DNA of 59,969 nucleotides from Elusimicrobia bacterium GWA2_69_24 (GTDB taxonomy: Bacteria > Elusimicrobiota > Elusimicrobia > UBA1565). Shown here in pieces: positions 16,070 to 24,590 of the stretch; within the stretch, counting starts at the first letter, position 1, and every line of letters begins with the position of its first letter. The notes under the pieces were generated by a model that was not told the origin of the DNA, ran no database searches, and worked only from the letters and a program-made list of their open reading frames with translations. The position numbers and the translations under genes are program-made. The stretch lies in assembly GCA_001799695.1 (NCBI GenBank), contig MGTY01000100.1, forward strand, positions 1 through 59,969. Direction: 5' to 3'.

Positions 16070-17278
16070 TCAGCACCTCGCCCCGGCCAGCGCTCCGCTT
16101 CGCCGAAGCCCGGCCGCCACCGCCCGCGCGTAGACCCGGGCGCCGCGGGCGTTGAGATGCATGTCGTAGCGATAGAAGAGCGGGCGGTCGGCGGCCGGCG
16201 CCGCGCGAAACGCCTCGAGGCTGTTGACGACCGTGACCCGCTGGCTCACGCCGAAGGCCTCCAGGGTCCGAAACGGGGTCGTGGAGCCGTACAGCCCCGG
16301 CCCGAGGCCGAAGTAGCGGCGGCCGGGCTCGGACTCCTCCGGCGCGACCTGGTGGCCGTACGGACTCACGGTCAACACCCACTGGACACCGTGGGATCGA
16401 AGGAGGTCGCCCATCAGCGCGAGGTAGCGCCGTGACCGCGCCCAGTGACCCGGCAGGTCCGCGCCGTCGCGCGTGATGGCGAAGCGATCCGCACGGATAT
16501 CGCCGACCAGCCCGCGGGCCTCAAGGTCCCGCGGCGTGTCCAGGGTCATCCGGCTCACGCCGAACACCTCGCGCACGGCCGGCACGGCCCGCACCAACTG
16601 GAAGAGCTTCGCGGCGCGTACCGCCCGCTCGAGGACGCCCCGCGGCGCTTCGGCGGGAAGCCCGGGCCCATCCACAGCCGGGCCGCTGTCAAGGCCAGAC
16701 ACGGCCTCGGGTACGTCGCCGGCGGCGATTCGCGCGAGCCGGGAGTAGATGTAGTCATCCTGGACGTCGGACATGTCGAAATGCTGGACGACCAGGTCCG
16801 GCGCCAGCCGCAGCCCGGTGGTCTTCACAAAGAGATACTCGAGGATCGGCGAGAAGCTCGCGACCCCCGCGTTGAGGACCTCGAAGCGTGTGCGGCAGGT
16901 CCCGGCGTTCAGCAGGCGCTCGAGCTGCTTGGGAGGCGTGTCGTCGAGCGCGAGTCCCGCGCCGTCGATCGTGGAGTCCCCGGTCCAGAGTATGCGGTAC
17001 GTCCCCGGCGGCTTCGTCGGGGCGGTCTCCCGGTCGCGGAGCCCGAGGCTGTTGACCTGATACTCGACGTCCCACTCGCTCGTCCGCTGCCTTCCGCGCG
17101 CATTCGGCACGAGACCATGGTGATAGACGGGATCCGGCCGACGGAAGCGCGTCTCGTCGTAGGGGCGAAGGTACACGCGCAGCGCCGCCTCGGCAAGCAC
17201 GAGCCCGCTCAGCAGCCCGAGGAGGAGCAGGAACGTTCGTCGCATCCTCCAGGGGAGTATAATCCGCCTCGGACTCAT
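16070..17278 (-). CDS. SGNH/GDSL-family membrane-anchored protein
   Basis: 402 residues with a basic N-terminus, a signal anchor at about 14-33 and a periplasmic SGNH domain. The motif is LWTGDSTIDGAG (Ser102), followed by VLNAGVASFSP and a C-terminal RYDMHLNARGARVYA with the Asp/His pair. O-acetylation or deacetylation of the polysaccharide is the likely role. The ATG at 17278 overlaps the upstream stop (ATGA). A second ATG at 17245 with a GGAGG just before it is possible, but the spacing is too short. The overall plan (anchor, PNARG-type linker, NSLGLRDRE) matches the other three SGNH proteins of the locus. Confidence 0.82.
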   Translation of the reverse strand: MSPRRIILPWRMRRTFLLLLGLLSGLVLAEAALRVYLRPYDETRFRRPDPVYHHGLVPNARGRQRTSEWDVEYQVNSLGLRDRETAPTKPPGTYRILWTGDSTIDGAGLALDDTPPKQLERLLNAGTCRTRFEVLNAGVASFSPILEYLFVKTTGLRLAPDLVVQHFDMSDVQDDYIYSRLARIAAGDVPEAVSGLDSGPAVDGPGLPAEAPRGVLERAVRAAKLFQLVRAVPAVREVFGVSRMTLDTPRDLEARGLVGDIRADRFAITRDGADLPGHWARSRRYLALMGDLLRSHGVQWVLTVSPYGHQVAPEESEPGRRYFGLGPGLYGSTTPFRTLEAFGVSQRVTVVNSLEAFRAAPAADRPLFYRYDMHLNARGARVYARAVAAGLRRSGALAGARC

Positions 17279-18822
17279 CGCCTCCGGACGGGCACGGCTC
17301 CCCGCTCCCGGTCGAGCCATCGCACGACGTCCGTCGAATCGCGAAGGCCTCCCTTGAGCAGCTCGAGGATCAGCCCGTGGAGCAGGAGCGTGTTGAAGGG
17401 CGGGTCGTACGCGGTCGGAGTCCGCCGGCCGGCGAGCTTGAGCACGAAGGGCACCCGGTAGTCCCGGCGGCCATCGAGGGCGATCGACTCCGCCCACGAG
17501 TGGTCCGCGGTGACCACCACGGTCGTCCGCTCCCACACACCGGCGCGTTCCATCGCGCGCCTGACCTCCCCGAGGGTCCGATCCACGAGCTGGAGGTTGT
17601 CGAAATAGCCGGCCACCGGGTCGGCGTCGAGGCTGAAGTCGTCCTTGAAGCGGTCGTAGATGAACGCCTCGTGCGGGATCGGCCAGTGGACGAGCAGCAG
17701 GTCGAGGTCCGGCCGTGCCGCCGCCTCGCGCGCCGCCTCGAGGACGTCAAGGTATCTGCGGGTGCCCCGCTCGCGGTGCCGTCGAAGCTGCCGCGCGCCT
17801 TCCCGGTATCCGAGGCGCCACACGGCCGGCACGGTGCCGATGAGCGTCTCCGTCTGAAGCCCCATCACCTCGGGCAGGCTCGCCGCGCCGGCCGACACCA
17901 TCCGGCAGCTGGTCAGGGTCCCGCCCAGCACCTCGCAGTACGGCAGGTACCACCCGACCACGCCGCCGCGCGCCCCGAGCGCGCGGGCCCTGGAGAACAC
18001 GCTCGGCTGGCTGCTCCACAGTACGCTCCGATCGGCGCCGACGAACCGCACCGTCATATCGCCGGGGTAGTACGGCTTCACCTCGGCAACCCGCCGCCCG
18101 GTGATCAGCGCCGGCATCGCCGCCGCCGTGCTGCCTCCCGGGGGGAACGCGTTCCGCGCGCACAGCCCCTCGCCGCAGAGCCGGTCGAGCTCCCGGAGCC
18201 TCACGGTCCGCGGCCGCTCGGGGAAGCTCAGGCGATAGTCCATCGCGTCGAAGAGGAGCCACACGACCCGCTGCGTAGGGCCTTCTGTCGGCGCGCGCAC
18301 CCCGGCTCGCTCCTCGACGACGGTCCTCGGCGTCTCGTGCCTGACCAGCACCCTCGCCGCGTGGAAGAACGTCACCGCAACGAACGGAAGGCAGACCAGG
18401 AGGACGGTGGCGATCCCGGCGACAACCCGGTCCTGCCATCGCACGAGCAGGCCGACCGCGACGGCGGCCAGCGCGATTCCCACAGCCATCGTCCCACCCC
18501 CCCCAAACGGCGCGGCCAGCGCCGGCACGGTCAGGTCGGTCAGCTGGACGCGGATACCGTTCAGGGGAACCGCCACGGCCAGGAGGAACATCCATTGCAT
18601 CGTTCGGCGCGCCCACGGACGCTGCAAGCGCGTCGCCCCGAGCACGACAACCCACAGCGCCAGGGCGAGGAGAAGGACGTTCAGGACGATGCCGACGAGA
18701 TACGTCCGCACGTTCCCGACTTCGACGATGTTCGGCGAATCGAACAACCGGGACCAGACCGTGATGAACGACAGGTTCGCCAGCGACAGCGCCACGGCGG
18801 CGTCTCGCAGAGCGGCTCTCAT
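17275..18822 (-). CDS. Membrane-bound alkaline-phosphatase-superfamily (sulfatase-like) protein
   Basis: 515 residues. The first 165 hold about five membrane helices; the rest is a periplasmic AlkP-superfamily catalytic domain. VVWLLFDAMDYRL (about 187-199) carries the first metal-binding Asp, PPGGSTAAAMPALITGR (227-243) the Ser/Thr nucleophile region, and VVVTADHSWAES near residue 445 the later Asp-His metal ligands. The layout resembles phosphoethanolamine and phosphoglycerol transferases and membrane sulfatases. It could add or remove a phospho-substituent on the glycan or its lipid carrier. The ATG at 18822 overlaps the upstream methyltransferase stop (ATGA). No close named relative is recognised. 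Confidence 0.78.
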   Translation of the reverse strand: MRAALRDAAVALSLANLSFITVWSRLFDSPNIVEVGNVRTYLVGIVLNVLLLALALWVVVLGATRLQRPWARRTMQWMFLLAVAVPLNGIRVQLTDLTVPALAAPFGGGGTMAVGIALAAVAVGLLVRWQDRVVAGIATVLLVCLPFVAVTFFHAARVLVRHETPRTVVEERAGVRAPTEGPTQRVVWLLFDAMDYRLSFPERPRTVRLRELDRLCGEGLCARNAFPPGGSTAAAMPALITGRRVAEVKPYYPGDMTVRFVGADRSVLWSSQPSVFSRARALGARGGVVGWYLPYCEVLGGTLTSCRMVSAGAASLPEVMGLQTETLIGTVPAVWRLGYREGARQLRRHRERGTRRYLDVLEAAREAAARPDLDLLLVHWPIPHEAFIYDRFKDDFSLDADPVAGYFDNLQLVDRTLGEVRRAMERAGVWERTTVVVTADHSWAESIALDGRRDYRVPFVLKLAGRRTPTAYDPPFNTLLLHGLILELLKGGLRDSTDVVRWLDRERGAVPVRRR

Positions 18823-20255
18823 CCCCGCCGGTCCAGCACGTACAGCCACCGGGCCTCGGCCACCTGGCGACAGGCGGCGACCGTGAACTCCCGGCGGCAC
18901 TCGGCCTCGAAGCGCTCCCGCGTCAGGTCGGCGAACAAGGCGTCACGTCCTCGTGCCAGCCGGCGGAACATCGGATCGGCAGGAGCCACGAACTCCACGA
19001 TCAGCGTTCGCGTGCCGAGTTGGGCGCCGAGGGAGACGATCTCGCTGAGCGGAATCTGCTCGCCCACGAGCAGGTGGTGCGCCACGGCCAGCATCAGCAC
19101 CGTGTCGAACGCCCCCCGGGCGCGGTCGAGGAACGCCCGGCACTCCGCGTTGCGCCACCCGACGGCCGGGCTCGGCCGCGCTAGGTCGACGACGAGCGGG
19201 AGGATGTCGAGGCCCGCCCCGCGCGCCTCGCGCCACAGCGCGCCCACCACCGCCGGGTCGGCGTCGATCGCGACGACCGCCGCGCCGCCCCGCGCCGCCT
19301 GGACGCTGAACCGCCCGGTGTTGCACCCGACGTCCAGGACGTTCCGCGGACGCCGCTCCGCGAGCACCGCGTCCACGAGCGCCTGCTTGGCCGCGGCATA
19401 CGCGGGCGTGGAGGTCTCACGCGCGACCGCGTAGTCGGACCAGCGCGACGACGCGCTCGGTGGGGGCGCGGCGGCCGCCAGGATCCGGCGCAGGTGCTTC
19501 AGCAGGGCGCGCAGGACGTGTCGAGCGCGTTCCGGATCGGCGAGCCGCCGCTCCCGATAGACGGCGGGATCGCTCTGCGGGCGGCACGCGGCCAACCAGA
19601 CGGGCAACGACACCGCGGTGAGGAACGGCGGCCGGAGCCTCCGCAGCGGGCCGCACAGCCGGTAGACCTCGGATGGCTCGAGGCCGTCGCGACGCGCCAG
19701 CAGGAGCTGGTCCAGGGGCAGCCCGAGGTGCTTGCCCACGAGCAGCGGGAGCACGAACGTCCGGACGAACTGGCCGTACGGCAGCCACGTCGGATCGCCG
19801 GCGTGGCGCGCCTCGAACGAGAGCACGTCGACAAAGATGGGCTCCGAACCCTGGAAGAGCACGTTGTAGGGGGTGGCGTCCTTCAGGCCGAGCCCCTCGG
19901 CGAGCAGCGCCTCGGCGAGGTCCAGGGTGAGGGCCCCGGCGGCGTGGAGCATCTCCAGGGGCCACTCGTAGGGGAAGCTCTCGAAGAGCCTCTCGTGCTC
20001 CACCAGCGCGGCGCCCTCGGCGCCTTCCGTGAGCGCGCCGTCGTCCCACGTCGACCGCAGGTCGGCGGCTGCCACCGCGTCCAGGAGCCGGGCGCCGATC
20101 ACCCGCCCGGTCCTGACGAACTCGCGCACGGCGGCCGACGAAAGGTACGCGTCCAGGTTCGGGCGGCCCGTCGGGTTGACGGCGCGGATCAGGCGACCGC
20201 CGGCCTTGATCAGGCGCCCCCCGGGGTCCCGGAACGAGAGTGGGCTAGCGGTCAC
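18819..20255 (-). CDS. SAM-dependent methyltransferase with kinase-like N-terminal domain
   Basis: 478 residues, GTG start. The C-terminal third is a class I methyltransferase with motif I NVLDVGCNTGRFSVQAA (about 314-330), followed by AVVAIDADPAVV. The N-terminal half contains LKDATPYNVLFQGSEPIFVDVLSFE-type residues: D126, N131 and D143 are spaced like the catalytic loop and DFG aspartate of small-molecule kinases. Proteins of this plan occur in polysaccharide and nodulation-factor loci (NoeA-like). It may methylate, and possibly phosphorylate, a sugar. The small AYVDPGTG protein directly upstream overlaps it by 11 bases, and the downstream AlkP gene starts within its stop. Confidence 0.8.
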   Translation of the reverse strand: MTASPLSFRDPGGRLIKAGGRLIRAVNPTGRPNLDAYLSSAAVREFVRTGRVIGARLLDAVAAADLRSTWDDGALTEGAEGAALVEHERLFESFPYEWPLEMLHAAGALTLDLAEALLAEGLGLKDATPYNVLFQGSEPIFVDVLSFEARHAGDPTWLPYGQFVRTFVLPLLVGKHLGLPLDQLLLARRDGLEPSEVYRLCGPLRRLRPPFLTAVSLPVWLAACRPQSDPAVYRERRLADPERARHVLRALLKHLRRILAAAAPPPSASSRWSDYAVARETSTPAYAAAKQALVDAVLAERRPRNVLDVGCNTGRFSVQAARGGAAVVAIDADPAVVGALWREARGAGLDILPLVVDLARPSPAVGWRNAECRAFLDRARGAFDTVLMLAVAHHLLVGEQIPLSEIVSLGAQLGTRTLIVEFVAPADPMFRRLARGRDALFADLTRERFEAECRREFTVAACRQVAEARWLYVLDRRG

Positions 20256-20475
20256 GGGTCCGACGCCCCAGGCAGAACTCGACCACCTTCTTCGCGACCG
20301 ACCGGAGGAGTTTCCACACGTAGAAGAAGAACCCGACGAAGGCGGCCAGCAGGAGTTGCAAGAGCAGCGCGCCCGTTCCCGGGTCCACGTACGCCTCCGC
20401 GCACTCCACCCACGTCGCCCACAGCCACGCGGCCAACCAGAGCGGTCTCGGCGGTTGACGGCCCACGCCGCTCAC
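20245..20475 (-). CDS. Small AYVDPGTG membrane protein
   Basis: A 76-residue protein. A short hydrophobic leader with several Trp ends at about residue 27; it is followed by AYVDPGTGALLLQLLLAA and a membrane helix at roughly 34-56, then a basic tail. The AYVDPGTG motif directly after a cleavable-looking leader is a recurring feature of small uncharacterised proteins near membrane phosphatases/sulfatases and polysaccharide genes. GTG start at 20475, overlapping the upstream methyltransferase stop (GTGA). The function is unknown; a subunit or assembly factor for a neighbouring membrane enzyme is a reasonable guess. Confidence 0.75.
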   Translation of the reverse strand: MSGVGRQPPRPLWLAAWLWATWVECAEAYVDPGTGALLLQLLLAAFVGFFFYVWKLLRSVAKKVVEFCLGRRTRDR

Positions 20476-21626
20476 TCCGCCCGCTTCTCAAGGACAAATA
20501 CCCAGTGGTGCCCGAACCACCGCACCACGGGGATGGCGCGGAGCACGTGCTCCACGCGGGTCCAGCGCGTCGCGTACGGGCCCCTCGTGACGCCGAACAG
20601 CCGCTCAATCAGCACGTGCGCCTCCAGGAGGAAGAAGTAGGAGGCGCACCAGCCGACGCGCAGGCCGGCCGCGCGGCTGAACGCCTCGATGTCCCGCCTG
20701 GTGAACGCCGTGCTGTATCCCCCGGCGATCGAACCTGTCGCCGCCAGGGGCAGCGGAATGTCCAGAAAGAACGAGGCGACGCGCTCCACCGCGACGAGCG
20801 GGTTGCAGAGACACGAGAGGGAGACCTCCTGCAGGTTGTCCGTCGTGAGCAGGCACCGCCCCCCCGGCGCCAGGACTCGCGCGACCTCTCGGAGCACCTC
20901 CACGGGATCGGCCACGTGCTCGACGACCTCCAGGCAGCTCACGAAGTCGAACGCGCCCGACCGCAGGGGCATCGCCCGGGCGTTTCCGGCGACGCAGGCG
21001 CTGTCCGGCCGACGGCGGCGCAGGGCCTGGAGCCCCGACGTATAGATGTCGAGCGAGACCACCCGGTTCCCGGTGTTCAGGTACAGTTCGGAGAAGTACC
21101 CGAAGAGGACGCCCACGTCGAGGAGTCGCCGTCCGGCCACGTGGAGCCGGCTGATGAGGTGGCTGACCAGGCGGACGCGAAGCGGGAAGTTCAACGGCAC
21201 GCCGGGCCGCTCGAAGAACGCCTCGTCGGCGCGGAGGAGACCCCGGCGTTCGTCCTCCGAGAAATCGCGGTCGTAAACCTCCGCCGAAAACTTCCGCTCG
21301 ATGCCGCCGGCCTGCTTGTGGAGGAGAAGGTGGTGCACGAACGCTCGGCGCGAGTGCTGTGCCCGGTAGCGGTACACGGCGTAGTCGACGATGAAGACCG
21401 CGACGGCCCCCATGAGCGGGCCGGCCCCGGGAAGGCCGCCCGTGACGCCGGCGAGACCGACGAGGCCGAGCAGCGCGATGGCGCTCGCGAGGCGGAGGGC
21501 CTTGGAGAGCCGGCGGATGCCGGCGTAGCGCTCCTGCTCGCGGGCGCCGATGCCGAGCGAGGCTCCGAGGGCGCGGAGGTACCCCTCGTCGTCGATCCGA
21601 TCGTAGCGGATGTCCACGCGCGCCAT
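20472..21626 (-). CDS. Membrane-anchored class I methyltransferase
   Basis: 384 residues. Two hydrophobic segments lie near 44-65 and 68-86, ahead of a soluble methyltransferase domain. Motif I reads LLDVGVLFGYFSELYL, followed by VVSLDIYTSGLQAL, FDFVSCLEVVEHVADP and VLAPGGRCLLTTDN, a standard class I (UbiE/Methyltransf_11) arrangement. Placing the enzyme on the membrane by its own helices is less usual and suggests a lipid-linked acceptor. ATG at 21626, 11 bases after the upstream methyltransferase gene. It probably O-methylates a sugar of the repeat unit. Confidence 0.78.
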   Translation of the reverse strand: MARVDIRYDRIDDEGYLRALGASLGIGAREQERYAGIRRLSKALRLASAIALLGLVGLAGVTGGLPGAGPLMGAVAVFIVDYAVYRYRAQHSRRAFVHHLLLHKQAGGIERKFSAEVYDRDFSEDERRGLLRADEAFFERPGVPLNFPLRVRLVSHLISRLHVAGRRLLDVGVLFGYFSELYLNTGNRVVSLDIYTSGLQALRRRRPDSACVAGNARAMPLRSGAFDFVSCLEVVEHVADPVEVLREVARVLAPGGRCLLTTDNLQEVSLSCLCNPLVAVERVASFFLDIPLPLAATGSIAGGYSTAFTRRDIEAFSRAAGLRVGWCASYFFLLEAHVLIERLFGVTRGPYATRWTRVEHVLRAIPVVRWFGHHWVFVLEKRAE

Positions 21627-21637
21627 GCCCGTCGCCG

Positions 21638-22516
21638 TCAGGGGCCTCTTCTCGCGACAAGGAGCAGCGAGTTGTTCACGTTGATGCCCGTCGTGACGCG
21701 GACCAGACGCGCCATGGCCACGTACGCGCAACGCAGGGCGTTCTCGACCCGCCCGCCCCGCAGGTGGGCCGCCGCAGTGCCGCGATGGGCCACCGTGAAA
21801 CCTTCACGCTCGACCAGCTTCGCGAGCGACGCCTCGCTGAAATGGTTCAGGTGGGCGATGCCGCTGATCGTCGCCGGCCTGCCGAGCCGGCGCATCAGCC
21901 GGCTCTTGACGAGCTGGAACCGGATGTTCGGCGACACCACGACCAGGAGACCCGCCGGCACCAGGACGTCGAACGCGCGCCGGACGGCACGCCGTGGATC
22001 GCGGAGATGCTCCAGGACGTCCCACATCGTGACGGCGTCGGCGCTCCCGGGATCGAGCGGGACGTCGCCGAAGCCTCCGACCAGAACGTCGAGGCCGTGC
22101 TGGTTTCTCGCGTACTCGGCCAGCACCGGGTTGATCTCGACGCCGCGGCCACCGAAGCCCTCGGCGCGTGCCACCCGGAGGAACTCTCCCGTCCAGCAGC
22201 CGACGTCCAGGAGGCGCCGCCCGGGCGCGAGTCGGCGGATGAGGCTCAGGCCCTCGGCGAAGAGCGCCTGGCGGGAGCCGCTGCCTTCGTCCGCCGCCCC
22301 GACCCCGTCGGTCACCAGGCCATAGTATCGGCTCAGGATCTCCTCGGAGGGACGCGGATTGGTGAAGCAGAACCGGCAGCCCGTGCACTCGACGACCCGC
22401 ACCTCCGACGCCCCGCTCACGCGGCGCGCGTCCGCGTCGAGGATCTCCTCCCAGACCGGCGCGGCCCGCAGGCTCCCGCAGAGCGGGCATGCACTGTCCT
22501 CCCAGCCGTTCACCAT
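21638..22516 (-). CDS. Class I methyltransferase with N-terminal zinc-ribbon
   Basis: 292 residues. The N-terminus has a CPLC (10-13) and CTGC (44-47) pair forming a likely zinc ribbon, then FTNPRPSEE, typical of methyltransferases of sugar-nucleotide loci. The catalytic domain shows LLDVGCWTGEFLRVA, VEINPVLAEYAR, VTMWDVLEHLRDP and GLLVVVSPN. The cysteine ribbon plus class I fold is known from sugar C- and O-methyltransferases. The acceptor is probably a nucleotide sugar or the glycan. The ATG overlaps the upstream GT2 gene by seven bases. Confidence 0.85.
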   Translation of the reverse strand: MVNGWEDSACPLCGSLRAAPVWEEILDADARRVSGASEVRVVECTGCRFCFTNPRPSEEILSRYYGLVTDGVGAADEGSGSRQALFAEGLSLIRRLAPGRRLLDVGCWTGEFLRVARAEGFGGRGVEINPVLAEYARNQHGLDVLVGGFGDVPLDPGSADAVTMWDVLEHLRDPRRAVRRAFDVLVPAGLLVVVSPNIRFQLVKSRLMRRLGRPATISGIAHLNHFSEASLAKLVEREGFTVAHRGTAAAHLRGGRVENALRCAYVAMARLVRVTTGINVNNSLLLVARRGP

Positions 22517-23439
22517 GGACGCCAGTACGTGCGGAGCCCGGCCAGCTTGCCGCGCAGATCGGTGACGAACTTCGCCAGCGTGTGCCGCGGGTCGCGGCCG
22601 CGCAGCAGCATCATCCCTGTGTGCAGCGGCGCCGTCGACATGCCGTCTCCGACGAGGAACGTGAAGGTCAGGAATCCGAGCTTGCACGGCCACGGCAGGT
22701 ACTTCAAGAGGAGGTAGGTGAAGTTGTGGGTGGCGAGACGGTAGTCCTCCATCTGGTCCGTGAGGTCGCGGTAGCGTTGGCCCCGACGCACGTGGTGCTC
22801 CACGCGAATCGCCGGATCGTACACGAGGCGATACCCGCGACCGATCGCCTGCAGGCACAGCCCCGTCTCGAAGTGGGAGGCCCACTGGCCGCGGATCCCG
22901 TCGTCCAGCCCATCGATGGCCACCCGCCTGAAGCTCATGTTGCACCCCTTGAGGAGCTGGACCGGGCGGGGCCCGCCGGAGACGAACTTGTGGTGGTTCC
23001 CCACGGCGTGCCCGAACCAGGTGAGGCGGCCGACGACCTCGGCGGTGGAGGTGTCGATCCGTCCCTGGTCGTGAATGACGTCCTGCCCCCCGACCCCGCC
23101 CACCGCGGAGTCCTCGTAGTGGGCGAGGAGCTTCGCGATCCAGTCCGGTGGAGCCACGGCATCGTCATCGATGAAGCACAGGATCTCGCCCTCCGCGTGC
23201 GCGATCGCCGCCTGCTCGGCGGGCAGGATCCCGACCCGCGACACGGTCACCGGACGGACCCGTCGCGCGACGTCCCGCCGCGCGACGAACGTCCCGAGCG
23301 CCGCCGCCGTCTCGGCATCCCCCGCGTGCGAGACGACCACGATCTCGTCCGGCGGCCGCGTCTGCTCCAGCAGCGCGCCCAGGCACCGGCGCACGTCGTC
23401 GGGCCGACGGTAGGTGATGACGAGCACGGACACCTTCAC
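22510..23439 (-). CDS. GT2-family glycosyltransferase
   Basis: 309 residues with a GT-A fold: VSVLVITYRRPDDVRRCLGALLEQ at the N-terminus, the DXD-type metal motif in CFIDDDAVAPPDW, QLLKGCNMSFRR in the acceptor region and a C-terminal amphipathic part. The closest style is bacterial rhamnosyl/galactosyl GT2 enzymes of cell-surface glycans. The GTG at 23439 overlaps the upstream GT4 stop (GTGA), so translation is coupled. Sugar specificity is not readable from sequence. Confidence 0.87.
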   Translation of the reverse strand: MKVSVLVITYRRPDDVRRCLGALLEQTRPPDEIVVVSHAGDAETAAALGTFVARRDVARRVRPVTVSRVGILPAEQAAIAHAEGEILCFIDDDAVAPPDWIAKLLAHYEDSAVGGVGGQDVIHDQGRIDTSTAEVVGRLTWFGHAVGNHHKFVSGGPRPVQLLKGCNMSFRRVAIDGLDDGIRGQWASHFETGLCLQAIGRGYRLVYDPAIRVEHHVRRGQRYRDLTDQMEDYRLATHNFTYLLLKYLPWPCKLGFLTFTFLVGDGMSTAPLHTGMMLLRGRDPRHTLAKFVTDLRGKLAGLRTYWRPW

Positions 23440-24590
23440 CGGGCGGCCTCCCGCGCCTGCGTGAGAGCCCGGAGCAGCTCGGGGCCGACCCTCCCCACGT
23501 CCAGCCCCTCCGCTCGACGACGCGCCGCCCGGCCCATCCGGCGTGCCAGCGCCGGGTCCCGGTACAGCTCGAGCAGCCGCACCCGGATCGCCTCCACGTC
23601 CCGGTCGGGGACGACGAAGCCTTCCTCGCCGTCCCGGACGCAGTCCTTGGCCCCGGTGCTCTCCGAGATGATCACCGGCAGGCCGCACGCCATCGCTTCC
23701 AGCACGGCGAAGCCGAACCCGTCCGCCACCGAGGGCAGGACGAACACTGAGGCGCGCTGGTACACCGGCACCGGATCTCCGTAGCCGTGACGGATCCGGG
23801 GATTGACCAGGTACCGCTCCACCATCCGCCTGTTGAAGCGGTCCACGAGCGGCCCGAACAGCATCAGCTCACCGGCGGGAACGCCCAGCGCCTCGAACGC
23901 CCGCACGAGATAGGGGTAGCCTTTCAGCAGGCTGAGCTGACCGACGAGGCAGACGCGGAACACGCCGTCGCCTTGCCCGGGATAGAAGCGTGAAGCATCG
24001 ACGCCGGGAGCCACCAGGAGCAGCTTCTCGCGCGGAACCCCGCGCCGGACCATGGTCTCGAGCACGTACCGGGAGTCCACCCGGATCCAGTCGGCTTCGG
24101 CGTACTCCTGGAGGACGCGGCGCCGCATCCAGTCCGTCGCGTAGCGCGTCTTCGTGCCGAACCGCGCTCCCTCCTCCCGGGCGATACGGATCGACTCCTC
24201 GATGTGGGGGGTGGGACACCACAGGACCGAGCGGGCACCCCGCGCGCGGGCGGCGCGGATCGTGCGCAGCGCCGCCCAGCTACAGACGTAGACGAGGTCC
24301 GCGTCGGCCGGGAGGCGGCGACTGGCCAGGAGGTCGAAGCTCGCGTCGCTGAGTGTCCGGATCAAGTCGTCTCGGGAGCGGAGAGGCGTCCGGAACAGGG
24401 TGCCGACGAGCGCGGTGGTCGACACGCGGGTCAGCGGCAGAGGCCCGAGGCCGATCCCGCCGTCGATGCCCCCGCACAGCACCCGCCGGAGCATGCCGGC
24501 GCGGGCGAAGGCTCCCGCGACCTGCGCCATCCCCCAGCCGAGGCCGCCGCCGCCGAGGATGCCGTTGAAGACCACCGCCGCGTGTGTCAT
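23436..24590 (-). CDS. GT4-family glycosyltransferase
   Basis: 384 residues, GT-B fold. The N-terminal glycine-rich FNGILGGGGLGWG marks the acceptor domain. The donor domain has LLVAPGVDASRFYPG, CLVGQLSLLKGYPYLVRAFEAL and the EX7E-type GFGFAVLEAMACGLPVIIS. It probably adds a sugar to the lipid-linked repeat unit in the cytoplasm. ATGA overlap with the next GT4 gene upstream and a GTGA overlap with the GT2 gene downstream place it in a tightly coupled four-gene glycosyltransferase run (22510-26712). Confidence 0.87.
   Translation of the reverse strand: MTHAAVVFNGILGGGGLGWGMAQVAGAFARAGMLRRVLCGGIDGGIGLGPLPLTRVSTTALVGTLFRTPLRSRDDLIRTLSDASFDLLASRRLPADADLVYVCSWAALRTIRAARARGARSVLWCPTPHIEESIRIAREEGARFGTKTRYATDWMRRRVLQEYAEADWIRVDSRYVLETMVRRGVPREKLLLVAPGVDASRFYPGQGDGVFRVCLVGQLSLLKGYPYLVRAFEALGVPAGELMLFGPLVDRFNRRMVERYLVNPRIRHGYGDPVPVYQRASVFVLPSVADGFGFAVLEAMACGLPVIISESTGAKDCVRDGEEGFVVPDRDVEAIRVRLLELYRDPALARRMGRAARRRAEGLDVGRVGPELLRALTQAREAAR

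Noticed and set aside
17377..19434. Long plus-strand frame opposite the AlkP and methyltransferase genes
   Set aside because: No recognisable domain, composition typical of a shadow frame, while the minus strand holds complete catalytic motifs.
19494..22325. A 943-codon plus-strand frame
   Set aside because: Charged low-complexity product; three well-supported minus-strand genes cover the same bases.
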